Positions 27,040-37,071 of a stretch of DNA of 64,000 nt are shown here, one piece after another. The first letter of the stretch is position 1. Each line of letters begins with the position of its first letter. Made by a program: the position numbers and the translations under genes. The stretch is from Moraxella nasibovis. Its GTDB lineage: Bacteria > Pseudomonadota > Gammaproteobacteria > Pseudomonadales > Moraxellaceae. The notes under the pieces are model-generated. The model did no database searches, was not told the origin of the DNA, and saw nothing but the letters and a program-made list of their open reading frames with translations. Location: the NCBI RefSeq assembly GCF_029581575.1, contig NZ_CP089975.1, forward strand, positions 434,001 through 498,000, given 5' to 3'.

Positions 27040-27449
27040 AACAGATTGAACTAATTATCCATACCTTTTTAAATCGTCATTTTGCTTCAGAGCTTTACTT
27101 TCTTTGGGATGTTGTTTGCGTAGTTGGCGAGGGTCGTATACAGCCATGTGAAGAAATTATTTATGATAATGAAACAGCTTTTTTTCTCGCTTTGGAATTC
27201 TTGCTTGCCCAAAACTACTGTCGCCTAATAACTAATGATGGCGGAAAAGAGATTGATGATGAAATAGCCAAGATGGATGCCAAGCAAGCTTGTCAGCTAC
27301 TTAAAGATGTTTGGATTGGTGAGGAGGCTATGAATAAGCTTGATGAAGAAAATGAATATCTTGGTTGGTGGTTTGTAGTACTATGCCCCTATAACATCGT
27401 TCATCGATATGTAGATGAAGATGGTGAAGAGAGATGGGTTCTTAATTGA
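27036..27449 (+). CDS. Orphan immunity-like protein
   Basis: A 137-aa acidic protein beginning MKQIELIIHTFLNRHFASEL and ending with DEDGEERWVLN. It is a single-domain cytoplasmic type with no membrane segment or signal, as expected of an immunity protein. I do not recognise the family with certainty. The reading is based on context: the start codon overlaps the stop of a toxin-like tail by the ATGA arrangement, and the gene lies between two copies of a palindromic repeat. An unrelated hypothetical role remains possible. Confidence 0.6.
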   Translation: MKQIELIIHTFLNRHFASELYFLWDVVCVVGEGRIQPCEEIIYDNETAFFLALEFLLAQNYCRLITNDGGKEIDDEIAKMDAKQACQLLKDVWIGEEAMNKLDEENEYLGWWFVVLCPYNIVHRYVDEDGEERWVLN

Positions 27450-27469
27450 TTTTAATCTCCTGTAACAAA

Positions 27470-27567
27470 AGCCCGTAGACTCAGGTTAGCGACAGCGTAA
27501 CCTAAGCATTTATGGTGTACCTCATTGAATTTGTTGGGTTTCGCAAGCTCAACCCAACCTACGGGCT
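27470..27567. repeat. Two-hairpin palindromic repeat, copy c
   Basis: It begins AGCCCGTAG and ends CTACGGGCT, so the outer ends are inverted repeats. It holds GGTTAGCGACAGCGTAACC (hairpin 1), the linker TATGGTGTACCTCATTGAAT and hairpin 2 TGTTGGGTTTCGCAAGC with arm CAACCCAACCTA. This is the most complete copy in the window. A toxin-like tail begins exactly at its right edge. Confidence 0.88.
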
Positions 27568-27657
27568 GATGTTGATAATGGAAATTTCGAGACCCGTACT
27601 GGATTAATCAAATTAGGACAACGCTGGGGTATTCCTAACATCCCCCTACCAAAATAA
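27565..27657 (+). pseudogene. Remnant of a second toxin C-terminus
   Basis: From the right edge of repeat copy c an open frame encodes about 30 residues with NGNFETRTGLIKLGQRWGIP and ends PLPK before TAA at 27655. No start codon or upstream domain is present. It is followed after 17 nt by an immunity-like gene. The sequence differs from the tails at 26950 and 44534. Confidence 0.5.
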
Positions 27658-27674
27658 CCTATGGGAGTAAAATA

Positions 27675-28022
27675 ATGCGTCGCATTTATCTTGGCTACTT
27701 TACAGAAACTGATGATGATAAGCTGCACGAGGCTTTTGATATTGATGGTGAATTTATGGAGGTTCTTGCCAAAGGGTATCTAGACCCAGGGGCATTTGAG
27801 ATGTACACCAAGAATGATAGCTCTTGGTTTTTTGATAGCTATGTTGCCTTGCAAAACAACTTTCCATTTTATGTTGAGATGGAGAGATTGGAAAAACTTA
27901 ACATCGATCATATTTTTGGTGTTTTTTGGGTAAATTATGAAAATGACCTTGCATGCAAGCAAGGCAAAATACTAACCGTTGTTGATGATTTTTATATCGA
28001 AAAATTTCCATGGGAGGATTAG
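27675..28022 (+). CDS. Second orphan immunity-like protein
   Basis: A 115-aa, strongly acidic protein (MRRIYLGYFTETDDDKLHEA at the start, FYIEKFPWED at the end). It is preceded by GGGAG 8 nt before the ATG. It has no recognised domain, and the call rests on context: it directly follows a toxin-like tail and lies between repeat copies c and d. Its acidity and size suit an immunity protein that neutralises a basic nuclease toxin, but that is inference. Confidence 0.55.
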   Translation: MRRIYLGYFTETDDDKLHEAFDIDGEFMEVLAKGYLDPGAFEMYTKNDSSWFFDSYVALQNNFPFYVEMERLEKLNIDHIFGVFWVNYENDLACKQGKILTVVDDFYIEKFPWED

Positions 28023-28030
28023 AGTTTGTA

Positions 28031-28111
28031 AGCTGGGTTAGCGACAGCATAGCCCAGCCCGTAGGTTGGGTTGAGCTTGCGAAACCCAAAAAATTCAATG
28101 GGTTAAGTCAT
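28031..28111. repeat. Two-hairpin palindromic repeat, copy d (inverted)
   Basis: In reverse complement it reads the CATTGAATT linker, then hairpin 2 TTGGGTTTCGCAAGC with arm CAACCCAACCTACGGGCT, then GGGCTATGCTGTCGCTAACCC. It has the opposite orientation to copy c and closes the accessory patch. The following 200 bp to the nqr terminator hold no supported gene. Confidence 0.85.
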
Positions 28112-28326
28112 GTCATCGATTTGTCCAAGTAAAGACAGGCTGTTTGTATTAAATCATTATACCGCAATTTACCAATCTTTAATATGCAAGAAAAGATTAT
28201 AAACCAAATAACAACTGCTTTTCTGCCATCAATCTTGCCGACAGATTGAGGGGCTGTTAAGGGCGGGGTGTACGGATAAAATACCAAGACTTTGTTTGGA
28301 GTTTTACTCACAAAATCACTGGCAAA

Positions 28327-28362
28327 TAAAAAAAGACCCACCTTTATGAGGCGGATCTTTTT
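28327..28362 (-). terminator. Intrinsic terminator of the nqr operon
   Basis: On the minus strand AAAAGATCCGCC pairs with GGTGGGTCTTTT (two G-U pairs) around a 7-nt loop, and a T-run follows. It lies just past nqrF. Confidence 0.85.
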
Positions 28363-28375
28363 GGTTAATACAGGA

Positions 28376-29611
28376 TTAACCACCGAAGTCATCAAGTAAG
28401 ATGTTTTCATCTTCTACGCCCAAGCCTTTGAGCATTTTGATGACAGCGGCGTTCATGACCGGAGGTCCACACATGTAGAATTCGCAGTCTTCTGGGGCAG
28501 GGTGGTCTTTTAGGTAGTTTTCATACAAGACATTGTGGATAAAGCCAGTGTAGCCTTCCCAATTGTCCTCTGGCTGTGGGTCAGATAGTGCCACATTCCA
28601 CGAAAAATTCGGGAATTCAGCCGCCAAGCCGTCATAATCTTCAACATAGAACATTTCACGCTTAGAGCGCGCGCCATACCAAAAGCTGATCTTACGGTCA
28701 GATTTTAGGCGTTTGAGTTGGTCAAAGATGTGCGAACGCATCGGCGCCATACCTGCACCACCACCGATGAATACCATCTCAGCCTTGGTGTCTTTGGCGA
28801 AAAACTCACCATAAGGACCTGAGACGGTGATCTTATCGCCCGGTTTTAGGCTGAACACATAAGACGACATCTTACCTGGTGGGATGTTGTCAGGACCTCG
28901 TGGCGGTGGGCTTGCGATACGAATGTTAAACTTGATGATGCCCTTTTCTTCGGGATAGTTTGCCATCGAATAGGCACGAATCACAGGCTCAGTCACGGTC
29001 GAAGTGTAGCGCCATAGGTTAAAGTTGTCCCAGTCTTCGTGATATTCTTTGTCAATGTCAAAGTCTTTGTAGTGCACGGTGTGCGGCGGCGCTTCAAGCT
29101 GTACATAGCCACCAGCACGGAACGGCACGACTTCGCCTTCTGGGATTTTTAGGGTAAGCTCTTTAATGAATGTCGCCACATTGTCATTAGAGATAACCTC
29201 GCATTCCCATTTTTTGACATCAAAAAACTCTGGGTCAATCTCAATTTTCATGTCTTGCTTAACAGCAACCTGACACGCCAAACGCATACCATCTCGGATC
29301 TCACCTTGGGTGAAATGACCTTCTTCGGTCGGTAAAATCGAGCCGCCGCCGTCAAGTACTTTACAGCGACACTGACCACAAGTACCACCGCCACCACAAG
29401 CAGACGATAGGAAAATGCCTTCGTTTGCTAGGGTTTGCAGCAGTTTGCCACCTGCGGCAGTGACGACATTGTTGTCCGGATTTTCGTTGATGTTGATAGT
29501 CACTTTGCCTGAGCTGACTAGGCGAGAGCGAGCTATCAGAATCACCACCACCAAGCTCATGATGATGGCGGTGAACATTGCTACGCCGCTAAATGCGGTA
29601 CCAAATTCCAT
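28376..29611 (-). CDS. nqrF: Na+-NQR subunit F (NADH-oxidising flavoprotein)
   Basis: NqrF accepts electrons from NADH through FAD and a [2Fe-2S] centre. One N-terminal membrane helix (about 8-32) is followed by a ferredoxin domain with Cys72, Cys78, Cys81 and Cys113 ([15 protein letters not shown] and LACQ). The FAD motif [11 protein letters not shown] and NADH-binding segments [16 protein letters not shown] and [16 protein letters not shown] follow. The length of 411 aa is usual. It is the last gene of the operon. Confidence 0.98.
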   Translation of the reverse strand: MEFGTAFSGVAMFTAIIMSLVVVILIARSRLVSSGKVTININENPDNNVVTAAGGKLLQTLANEGIFLSSACGGGGTCGQCRCKVLDGGGSILPTEEGHFTQGEIRDGMRLACQVAVKQDMKIEIDPEFFDVKKWECEVISNDNVATFIKELTLKIPEGEVVPFRAGGYVQLEAPPHTVHYKDFDIDKEYHEDWDNFNLWRYTSTVTEPVIRAYSMANYPEEKGIIKFNIRIASPPPRGPDNIPPGKMSSYVFSLKPGDKITVSGPYGEFFAKDTKAEMVFIGGGAGMAPMRSHIFDQLKRLKSDRKISFWYGARSKREMFYVEDYDGLAAEFPNFSWNVALSDPQPEDNWEGYTGFIHNVLYENYLKDHPAPEDCEFYMCGPPVMNAAVIKMLKGLGVEDENILLDDFGG

Positions 29612-29628
29612 TCTCGTTCTCCTAATGG

Positions 29629-30237
29629 TTAGATTGACATACCGCCGAATGACATGAAGCCAAGCGACATCAGACCAACGGTAATAAAGGTAATGCCAAG
29701 ACCACGCAAGGGTGCAGGCACATCCGAGTATTTAAGTTTTTCACGGATGCCTGCCAGCGCAGCGATTGCCAGCGCCCAACCAAGACCTGAGCCGATGCCA
29801 TACACAATGGATTCGCCAAAGTTATAATCACGCTCCACCATGAACAGTACACCACCCATGATGGCGCAGTTTACGGTAATGAGTGGTAGGAATACACCAA
29901 GGGCATTGTACAAAGAGGGTACAAACTTATCCAAGAACATTTCTAGAATCTGTACTGTCGCAGCAATCAGGGCGATATAAGACAGCAAGCCCAAAAAGCT
30001 CAAATCAACATTTGGATAGCCTGCCCATGCCAATGCACCGTCTTTAAGTAGGTATTGATAGAGTAGGTTGTTTAGAGGGACGGTGATTGCCATAACAGCA
30101 ATAACTGCCACACCCAGACCAATGGCGGTAGAGACTTTCTTAGATACCGCAAGGAAAGTACACATCCCTAAGAAAAAGGCAAGCGCCATGTTCTCAATGA
30201 ATACGGATGTGATGAATAGACTGATATAGTGTCCCAT
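29629..30237 (-). CDS. nqrE: Na+-NQR subunit E
   Basis: A 202-aa membrane protein with six predicted helices, homologous to NqrD. Together they hold an iron centre within the membrane. The N-terminus [31 protein letters not shown] and the half-helix [17 protein letters not shown]-like stretch (VNCAIMGG) are characteristic. It overlaps the end of nqrD by one base and is followed by nqrF after 17 nt. Confidence 0.97.
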   Translation of the reverse strand: MGHYISLFITSVFIENMALAFFLGMCTFLAVSKKVSTAIGLGVAVIAVMAITVPLNNLLYQYLLKDGALAWAGYPNVDLSFLGLLSYIALIAATVQILEMFLDKFVPSLYNALGVFLPLITVNCAIMGGVLFMVERDYNFGESIVYGIGSGLGWALAIAALAGIREKLKYSDVPAPLRGLGITFITVGLMSLGFMSFGGMSI

Positions 30238-30896
30238 TAGTGTGCTCCCCCTTTAGAATTTGGCTTGATGACAAATTCGGCAGGTTCTTGTTGGTCTTTC
30301 TTCCAAAGACGGACAATGGCGATGAATAAGGCAATCACAAAAAATGATGATGGCGGTAATAGCAACAGACCGTTTGGAATGTACCAGCCGCCATCGGTGG
30401 CTTTTTCAAGTAATTGAATGCCAAACCAGCTGCCGTTACCGATGATTTCACGCACGGTCGCCACAAAAATTAGCACCGCTGAGTAGCCAAGACCGTTACC
30501 AATGCCATCTAGGAAGCTTGGCACAGGTGGGTTGCTCATGGCGAACGCTTCGGCACGGCCCATGACGATACAGTTGGTGATAATCAGACCAACGAATACC
30601 GACAACGAACGGCTGATTTCATAAGCAAAGGCTTGGAGAATCTGATCAACGATAATCACAAGGCTTGCAATGATCACCATCTGTACGATGATACGAATCG
30701 ATGATGGGATTTTGTTACGAATGATTGAGATAAAGAAGCTTGAAAACGCCGTCACCAATGTCAAGGCGATTGACATGACCAAGGCGTTGGCAACGCTTGT
30801 CGTTACCGCCAATGCCGAACAAATACCCAAAATCTGCAAGGCGATTGGGTTATTGTTGAAAATTGGCGTGGTTAAGATTTTTTTGGTATCAGACAT
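30237..30896 (-). CDS. nqrD: Na+-NQR subunit D
   Basis: A 219-aa polytopic membrane protein. It shows [30 protein letters not shown] at the first helices and [30 protein letters not shown] in the centre, with the conserved Cys used for metal binding in the NqrD/E pair. It begins 2 nt after nqrC ends and overlaps nqrE by one base, indicating tight coupling. Confidence 0.97.
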   Translation of the reverse strand: MSDTKKILTTPIFNNNPIALQILGICSALAVTTSVANALVMSIALTLVTAFSSFFISIIRNKIPSSIRIIVQMVIIASLVIIVDQILQAFAYEISRSLSVFVGLIITNCIVMGRAEAFAMSNPPVPSFLDGIGNGLGYSAVLIFVATVREIIGNGSWFGIQLLEKATDGGWYIPNGLLLLPPSSFFVIALFIAIVRLWKKDQQEPAEFVIKPNSKGGAH

Positions 30897-30898
30897 GA

Positions 30899-31708
30899 TT
30901 ACGCTCCTTCGCCATTGCCAGCAGTGCCAGCTTTTAGGTTGTCAAGGAATGGCTTGTAGCCATTGTCGCCCATCCAAAATTGTAGCAAGTCATTCACACC
31001 ACGAATGGTCAAAGTTGCACCACTGATGCCATCGACTTGACCTTCACGAGCTGTGCCTGCCTTGGTGACTGCCATCTTCATGGAGCCGTCTTCATTATAG
31101 ACTTCTTTGCCAGTCCACAGCGCTTGCCACTGTGGCTCCTCGATGCGAGAGCCTAGACCCGGGGTTTCTTTGTGCTGATAAAAATTCACGCCTTTGATGG
31201 TGTTCAAATCTTTATCTAGGGTTAAAAGACCGAAAATCGGACCCCAAAGACCTGCGCCATGAATCGGCAGGACGATTTGATCTAGGTCGCCATTGGCGTC
31301 TTTGGCAAGATAGACTTTGGCAAAGTGTGGACGACCGCCAATCTTGGCAATGTCGTGATCCAGACGGGTTGCCATGTTTGGTGTGCGAGCGGCTTTGGCG
31401 ACATCGTAGCTGTCAAGGTCATTGATGCCTGCCGCATCGATTTCAGCTTGGGTGGCAAATTTGCCAGTTCTAAGATCCACAAGACGCACTTCAAAGTCGG
31501 CAAATCGCTCTGCGACGACGCTGTTGGTGTCGGTCTCTGGGTTGAATCTGTCTGCCGCCACCAAGATGTTTTTGTTCAAGTCAAGCTTTTTGTTGGCTTG
31601 CTGCTGGGATTTTAGACCCACTGCGACCGCCGACACCATCACTGAGCAAACCAAGCACAGGATGAGGGCGGTAGCTAGGGTTGTTACATTACTATTTTTG
31701 GCTGACAT
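30899..31708 (-). CDS. nqrC: Na+-NQR subunit C
   Basis: NqrC carries a covalently bound FMN. A membrane helix at about 10-32 is followed by a periplasmic FMN-binding domain. The attachment motif S-G-A-T at 229-232 ([13 protein letters not shown]) puts the flavin on Thr232. [14 protein letters not shown] is another family motif. It overlaps the end of nqrB by 17 bp. The length of 269 aa is typical. Confidence 0.98.
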   Translation of the reverse strand: MSAKNSNVTTLATALILCLVCSVMVSAVAVGLKSQQQANKKLDLNKNILVAADRFNPETDTNSVVAERFADFEVRLVDLRTGKFATQAEIDAAGINDLDSYDVAKAARTPNMATRLDHDIAKIGGRPHFAKVYLAKDANGDLDQIVLPIHGAGLWGPIFGLLTLDKDLNTIKGVNFYQHKETPGLGSRIEEPQWQALWTGKEVYNEDGSMKMAVTKAGTAREGQVDGISGATLTIRGVNDLLQFWMGDNGYKPFLDNLKAGTAGNGEGA

Positions 31709-32921
31709 GAGCTAATCTCCGTGCATTTTGGCGTTTGATGTTAGCCTGTTTGACAAAATAGTCAAATAATGGGGCGAACAAGTTAGCAAATAGGATGGCT
31801 AGCATGATGCCTTCTGGGAAAGCAGGGTTCACCACACGAATGACGACGGTCATAAAGCCGATAAGCAGACCATAGCACCAGCGACCTGTGTTGGTGTGTG
31901 CCGCAGAAACTGGGTCTGTCGCCATGAATACCGCACCAAACAAGAAGCCGCCGATGACCAAGTGCCAGTGTGGGGCAAGGCTCATCATTGGGTTGTCGCC
32001 GCCGATGAGATTAAAGATGAACGCTGTGACAACCAAACCGATCACCGCACCTGCAATCACACGCCAGCTGGCGATCTTGGTGTAAATCAATACCGCACCA
32101 CCGATCATGATGGCAAGGGCAGAGACTTCACCGATAGAGCCTTGCATGTTGCCCAAAAATGCGTCAGACCAAGTGATGGCTTGACCATAGGCATTGACAA
32201 ACTGCTCAGGAGCCACGCCTGCGGCAGCCTGACCCAGTGGGGTGGCGCCAGAGAAACCATCAATGGCTGTCCAGACCGCATCGCCTGACATAGAAGCAGG
32301 GTAGGCAAAATACAAGAAAGCACGACCAGCCAAGGCAGGGTTTAGGAAGTTTTTGCCAGTACCGCCAAAGACCTCTTTGGCAACCACAACACCAAAGCTG
32401 ATGCCAAGCGCCACTTGCCAAAGCGGCGTGTCTGGTGGTAGAGATAGGGCAAATAGCACCGAAGTGACAAAAAAGCCTTCATTGACTTCGTGTCCACGCA
32501 CGACCGCAAAGATGATTTCCCACAGGATACCAACGGCGAAAGTCACGGCATAAATCGGTAAAAATTGCATCGCACCATAGACAAGACAAGCCCAAATGCT
32601 GTTTGGATCATAGCCTGCTGAATTGGTGATGACGGTGCGCCAGCCTTCTGGCGTGATGCCTGATTGTGCAATGAAAGTCAGCGCTTGAAAGCCGACATTG
32701 TACATACCCCAAAACATCGCAGGGAAGGTACATAGCCAGACGGTGATCATGATGCGTTTTAGGTCGATGCCGTCACGCACATGAGAGGCGCTGTAAGTCT
32801 GAGATGATGGCTGACGGAAAAAGGTGTCAAACATCTCAAAGATGGCGTAGTATTTTTCGTATTTTCCGCCTTTGGTAAAGGACGGCTCCATACGGTCAAA
32901 GATATTATGAATGAATTTCAT
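31692..32921 (-). CDS. nqrB: Na+-NQR subunit B
   Basis: The largest membrane subunit (409 aa, about ten helices) holds covalent FMN, riboflavin and the Na+ channel. The FMN attachment motif [10 protein letters not shown] places the flavin on Thr227. The conserved [31 protein letters not shown] is present. It is located between nqrA (3-nt gap) and nqrC (overlap). Confidence 0.98.
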   Translation of the reverse strand: MKFIHNIFDRMEPSFTKGGKYEKYYAIFEMFDTFFRQPSSQTYSASHVRDGIDLKRIMITVWLCTFPAMFWGMYNVGFQALTFIAQSGITPEGWRTVITNSAGYDPNSIWACLVYGAMQFLPIYAVTFAVGILWEIIFAVVRGHEVNEGFFVTSVLFALSLPPDTPLWQVALGISFGVVVAKEVFGGTGKNFLNPALAGRAFLYFAYPASMSGDAVWTAIDGFSGATPLGQAAAGVAPEQFVNAYGQAITWSDAFLGNMQGSIGEVSALAIMIGGAVLIYTKIASWRVIAGAVIGLVVTAFIFNLIGGDNPMMSLAPHWHLVIGGFLFGAVFMATDPVSAAHTNTGRWCYGLLIGFMTVVIRVVNPAFPEGIMLAILFANLFAPLFDYFVKQANIKRQNARRLAHVSQK

Positions 32922-32924
32922 CGT

Positions 32925-34274
32925 TTAGCCTTCCTGCTCAATACGGGTCAAGTTGTCACGCAAAATGTCACCAAATTCATATTTACCCGGTGAGATAAAG
33001 GTGCAAAGCGCCAAGTCTTCTTCGTCCAGCTCAAGCGCACCCAGCTCAACGGCTTCTACGATGTCGCCGACAATCAGTGAACGCAACAGCTGTGTGGGTA
33101 GGTAGTCTTGCGGCATGATGTTTTCAAATGAGCCAATCGGCACCATCGCACGAGGCGAGCCGTTGGTCGAGGTGGTGAAATCGAATTTTTTGCCAAAAAA
33201 TTGTGAAATGTAAATCGGCAAGAATGAGAAACGATTTGCACCTGGTGAGAAAAAGTGCATGGCAGGGCGCTCACGACCTTCGGCAAGTACTGAGACTTGA
33301 TTGTGGAAACGACCCAAAAACGCCACTGTACCACTGGCTTTACGACCTGACAGCACCGAACCTGAGATGATGCGGTTGTCATTGCCTTTAAGCTCGCCAT
33401 TGGTCAGCTCGTTCAAATCTGCGCCACGAGTGGTGCGCACCAAGCGAGGGTTTGTCACGGCGGGACCTGCCAGACTGATGATGCGATCTGTATAGATGCG
33501 CCCTGTGGTGAACAGCTTACCGATGGCGATCACATCTTGATAGCCGATGGTCCAGACGGTCGTGCCACGAGCCAAAGGATGTAAGAAGTGAATGTGCGTA
33601 CCTGCATTGCCTGCTGGGTGCTTGCCTGTAAAACCGTGATATTCGGTGCTGTTGCCCGCCGCCAGATTTGCTGCTTTGGCAGGTGCGACGGCGCCGTGGC
33701 AGACATAGGTCTTTGGCGACAAAGTTGATAAGATTGCCAAGCCATCATTGAACGCGTCGATGTGTTCATTGATGATGTCGGCTGCGTCAGCGCTGAGCGG
33801 ATTGGTGTCGGTCGCCGTTACGAAAATGGCAGACGGTACGCTGTCAATCTCTGGAGTGCGGCTAAATGGGCGAGTGCGAAACGCTGTCCATTCGCCAGAT
33901 GCCACCAGCTGCTGCTTTACAGTCTCACGATCAATCGCTGCTAGGTCTTGTGACAAGTAAGCATCAAAGGTCACTTCATTGTCAGACTGATGATCGGCAG
34001 CGATGATGATGCTTTCAAACACACGGCGCTCGCCACGGTTGATGGCGACGATTTGACCGCTGACAGGGGCGGTATATTTAACACCCGCACGCTTTTTGTC
34101 TTCAAACAACACTTGCCCTTTGGCGACGATGTCACCTTCCTTGACACTCATGGTCGGACGCATACCGATATAGTCATAACCGATGATGGCGACCTGAGTT
34201 GGCGTGTGTTCGCTAATCTGTTTGGCAGGTTCGCCTGTGATGGGCAAATCCAAACCTTTTTTGATGGTAATCAT
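32925..34274 (-). CDS. nqrA: Na+-NQR subunit A
   Basis: NqrA is the cytoplasmic subunit involved in quinone binding. It starts MITIKKGLDLPITGEPAKQI and contains the biotin-carrier-like fold segment VKEGDIVAKGQVLFEDKKRAGVKYTAPVSGQIVAINRGERR, then FTGKHPAGNAGTHIHFLHPL. The length of 449 aa is standard. It is the first gene of a complete nqrABCDEF set with no internal gaps, so this cell can couple NADH oxidation to a sodium gradient. Confidence 0.98.
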   Translation of the reverse strand: MITIKKGLDLPITGEPAKQISEHTPTQVAIIGYDYIGMRPTMSVKEGDIVAKGQVLFEDKKRAGVKYTAPVSGQIVAINRGERRVFESIIIAADHQSDNEVTFDAYLSQDLAAIDRETVKQQLVASGEWTAFRTRPFSRTPEIDSVPSAIFVTATDTNPLSADAADIINEHIDAFNDGLAILSTLSPKTYVCHGAVAPAKAANLAAGNSTEYHGFTGKHPAGNAGTHIHFLHPLARGTTVWTIGYQDVIAIGKLFTTGRIYTDRIISLAGPAVTNPRLVRTTRGADLNELTNGELKGNDNRIISGSVLSGRKASGTVAFLGRFHNQVSVLAEGRERPAMHFFSPGANRFSFLPIYISQFFGKKFDFTTSTNGSPRAMVPIGSFENIMPQDYLPTQLLRSLIVGDIVEAVELGALELDEEDLALCTFISPGKYEFGDILRDNLTRIEQEG

Positions 34275-34515
34275 AAGCGGATACTTAAATTAAGACCAAA
34301 ACACACCAGCACGGGCAAGCCCAAACGAGTCGTGGCTACCGCAAGCGGCTGGCTACCAAGTTTCCCAAAAACATCCAAAACCTGCTGGCAAGGCGATGCC
34401 TGCTGGCAAGTTATTTTTGTCCAAAGGAAGGTGTTCGGCGAAAAAATTGGGGCTATTTTTGTTACAAAAACATTACCAAAACGCCGTAACACATACAATT
34501 AACCTTTCAATTATA
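34275..34515 (-). promoter_or_regulatory. nqr promoter and long leader
   Basis: On the minus strand a perfect TATAAT lies at 34510-34515, with only a weak -35. This gives a leader of about 230 nt before nqrA. The leader has a direct repeat CCTGCTGGCAAG (plus strand, about 34381 and 34399) and a short inverted segment GGCTACC/GGCTACC near 34336-34358. I do not recognise a known riboswitch. The remaining sequence to hisA has no supported gene. Confidence 0.45.
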
Positions 34516-34637
34516 CGCCATTTTGTCAAAAATTTACAGAGTTTTTGGTAAAAATGTTCACAAAAAGTAGTTTAAGCTTATGATAATAAATGATTTTTTT
34601 GATTCATGAACTTATTTTTTGTAAAATTTAAAAATTG

Positions 34638-34668
34638 TTGCCAAATTTTATGATTATTTTGCTACAAT
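34638..34668 (+). promoter_or_regulatory. Promoter before hisA
   Basis: TTGCCA at 34638-34643 and the extended TGCTACAAT at 34660-34668 are separated by 19 bp. It is about 150 bp before hisA. A 60-codon frame overlapping this leader looks non-coding. Confidence 0.5.
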
Positions 34669-34820
34669 CGTTCATCATCTGGCGTTTAAAAATGGTTTGT
34701 GAATGGTTTTGTTTACCAATCAGCCATCTGCCAAATGGCTTGGTTTTGGTGTTTTTTATGAGTTTTAAAATCATTCACCAAAAATTTTGGGTATTATTTA
34801 GAATTGATAAAGGGTAAGTT

Positions 34821-35552
34821 ATGTCAATGTTGATTATCCCTGCCATCGACTTAAAAGACGGCAAATGCGTGCGTCTAAAACAAGGGCGCATGGAGGACGA
34901 TACGGTGTTTAGTGATGACCCTGTGAGCATGGCGACGCAGTGGGTCAATCAAGGGGCAAGACGCCTGCATTTGGTGGATTTGAATGGGGCGTTTGATGGC
35001 GTGCCTGTACATAAAGAAGTGGTGACTGCCATCGCCAAGGTGCATCCTGATTTGCCCATTCAGCTTGGCGGCGGCGTGCGCAGCCTTGATACCATTCGTC
35101 ATTATTTGGAGGCTGGTCTAAATTATATCATCATCGGCACCAAAGCGCTTGAAAATCCTGAGTTTGTTGATGAGGCGTGCCGTGAGTTTGCTGGTCACAT
35201 CATCGTTGGGATTGATGCCAAAGATGGCTTTGTGGCGACGCACGGCTGGGCAAATGTGACAGACACTCGTGCCACCGACCTTGCCAAGCGTTTTGCTGAC
35301 GCTGGCGTGTCGTCCATCGTCTATACCGACATCGCCAAAGACGGCATGATGCAGGGTGTGAACATTGATGAAACGGTGCGACTTGCTAAGGCGTGCGGTT
35401 TGCCAGTCATTGCCTCAGGCGGGGTAACGAACATGGTAGACATCGAGCAGTTAAAGCCGTACAGCGAGCATTTGCTTGGGGCGATCACAGGGCGAGCCAT
35501 CTATGAAGGGACACTCGATTTGGCGACCGCACAGGCGTTTTTGGATCGTTGA
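34821..35552 (+). CDS. hisA: Phosphoribosylformimino-AICAR ribotide isomerase
   Basis: HisA performs the Amadori rearrangement in histidine synthesis. The TIM-barrel start [19 protein letters not shown] contains the first catalytic Asp. The phosphate-binding halves [20 protein letters not shown] and [17 protein letters not shown] and the second Asp in [17 protein letters not shown] are present. The length of 243 aa is normal. No other his genes are adjacent, which is unusual relative to operon-type genomes but common in this group. It has its own promoter and terminator. Confidence 0.97.
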   Translation: MSMLIIPAIDLKDGKCVRLKQGRMEDDTVFSDDPVSMATQWVNQGARRLHLVDLNGAFDGVPVHKEVVTAIAKVHPDLPIQLGGGVRSLDTIRHYLEAGLNYIIIGTKALENPEFVDEACREFAGHIIVGIDAKDGFVATHGWANVTDTRATDLAKRFADAGVSSIVYTDIAKDGMMQGVNIDETVRLAKACGLPVIASGGVTNMVDIEQLKPYSEHLLGAITGRAIYEGTLDLATAQAFLDR

Positions 35553-35577
35553 TTGGTTTTGTTTGATAAAATTTGAT

Positions 35578-35608
35578 AAAAAAAGAGCGAGATGATTCGC
35601 TCTTTTTT
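35578..35608 (+). terminator. Intrinsic terminator after hisA
   Basis: AAAAGAGCGA (35581-35590) and TCGCTCTTTT (35597-35606) pair around a 6-nt loop, then Ts follow. Confidence 0.92.
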
Positions 35609-35712
35609 ATTGACTGCGTTTAGCGGTTGGGTGGCTAATTTCCAAATCATGTAATCAAGTGAGGGTGTGTGATGATGTGCCACGACCTTTCAATCAATAT
35701 TATGCCACATCT

Positions 35713-36966
35713 TTATTTGAGTAAACTCCCTTCCCACACACGACCGTCCGCAAGTAACAGATAATCAAAAGTATCATTGGACACCGTGCGCACTATGGGA
35801 GTAGGTAGGGTGTCATTTAGGGCAATCAAGCCATCAGGGGTCATCATGCTCATTTGGCGATAACCTGTATGGGGAATCAGGGCAAATAGCCCATCACGAC
35901 CTGCCACTAGATTGGTGTCAAACGCACCGATGGCATGATTAGAATAACCCTCGCCCAATACCTTTTCATTGAGCTTATCGCCAACTTGGGTGTACTCGAC
36001 CAACCGCCCGACCAAATGAGGCATTTGCACCGCATACAGTTTACCATCAAACACAAAAGGCGACTGCCAGCGATGGCTTGGCAGGGGCGTGCTTTGGGCG
36101 ATGAGTTGTAATTGGTCGTTCACATTGTCAATGATGACCGTACTTGCCCCATGCCCACCGCCTGCAAGCGTCGTTACTAGGCGGTTGCCTTTGCCGTGGG
36201 GTAGGATTTCAAAGGTATTTGCCTCAAATACTGAGCCTTTGACCGCTAGGGGCTTGGCAAGTGGGGTTAGGCTGTGTCGCTCCAAAAACTGCACTTGCCC
36301 TGCCTCGATGTCATCGCCCAGCACGCCATGCCGATAGGTGGTGCTGTCGGGGTGGGATAGCACGGCGATATGACCCTCGCTGTTATCGCCTGTGAAGTTA
36401 ATCTGTACGGGGCGAGCGTCTGGCAAGACAGGGCTAAAACGAGCAACCACCTGCACGCTGTCTCCCACCACTTCAAGGCGGACAAGGCTTGCCGTGCCGT
36501 CATCATGAGCCTGTACCGCTATGGTGGCAAATGGGAGCATGAGCATGGCAGAGTGGGGCGATAGCCGGATGGAGGAGCGGTAAGTTTGTCCATTTTGGAT
36601 TAGGGTAAAATGACCATCTTTGTCAGCAAAAGCTATTTTATCAAACTTTACCACAGGAGTCACGATAGGAGTCACGATTGGCGATACGCCCTCAGCAAGT
36701 TTGGCAGGTCTTTTGGGGTGTGGCACTTGCCAAAGCTCGCCTTTGTCATTGATGACCATAAGATAGCCCACATCATCAAGGGCGATTTGTTTGGCACGTC
36801 CGACTTTGGATAAATCAAGCTCATTTAGCTCATAAAATCCCTCACGCACCGTTTGGCGTTGGGTGGCTTGTTCGCTACTAGGCTCACTAATGGGCTTGGC
36901 GCAAGCGGATAAGTTTGCCACAAGTAGGGCGAGGCTTAGAGTAAGGGTGAGTTTGTGAATGGTCAT
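35713..36966 (-). CDS. Lipoprotein, beta-propeller-like, unknown function
   Basis: A 417-aa protein with a lipoprotein signal: MTIHKLTLTLSLALLVANLSAC, lipidated on the Cys of LSAC. The mature part has repeating beta-strand-like blocks that could form a propeller (KQIALDDVGYLMVINDKGELWQVP, DKDGHFTLIQNGQTY, DGKLYAVQMPHLVGRLVEYTQVG, DGLFALIPHTGYRQMSMMTPDG, FDYLLLADGRVWEG). The ATG at 36966 was chosen over one at 37011 because it starts the signal peptide directly. I do not recognise a family. It is an outer- or inner-membrane-anchored periplasmic protein with no partner gene visible. Confidence 0.75.
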   Translation of the reverse strand: MTIHKLTLTLSLALLVANLSACAKPISEPSSEQATQRQTVREGFYELNELDLSKVGRAKQIALDDVGYLMVINDKGELWQVPHPKRPAKLAEGVSPIVTPIVTPVVKFDKIAFADKDGHFTLIQNGQTYRSSIRLSPHSAMLMLPFATIAVQAHDDGTASLVRLEVVGDSVQVVARFSPVLPDARPVQINFTGDNSEGHIAVLSHPDSTTYRHGVLGDDIEAGQVQFLERHSLTPLAKPLAVKGSVFEANTFEILPHGKGNRLVTTLAGGGHGASTVIIDNVNDQLQLIAQSTPLPSHRWQSPFVFDGKLYAVQMPHLVGRLVEYTQVGDKLNEKVLGEGYSNHAIGAFDTNLVAGRDGLFALIPHTGYRQMSMMTPDGLIALNDTLPTPIVRTVSNDTFDYLLLADGRVWEGSLLK

Positions 36967-37071
36967 GGGATTGCCTTTATTTTTGGGTGCTTGACAAGTT
37001 TTAAAGTGCATTATATGATACGAGAAGTTTTTTAGAATTCCACAACAATAGCGAGCGTAATTGCGGGGTTT

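Noticed and set aside
34635-34817. 60-codon frame before hisA
   Set aside because: It overlaps the likely hisA promoter, has no ribosome site and looks like a chance hydrophobic frame in AT-rich DNA.
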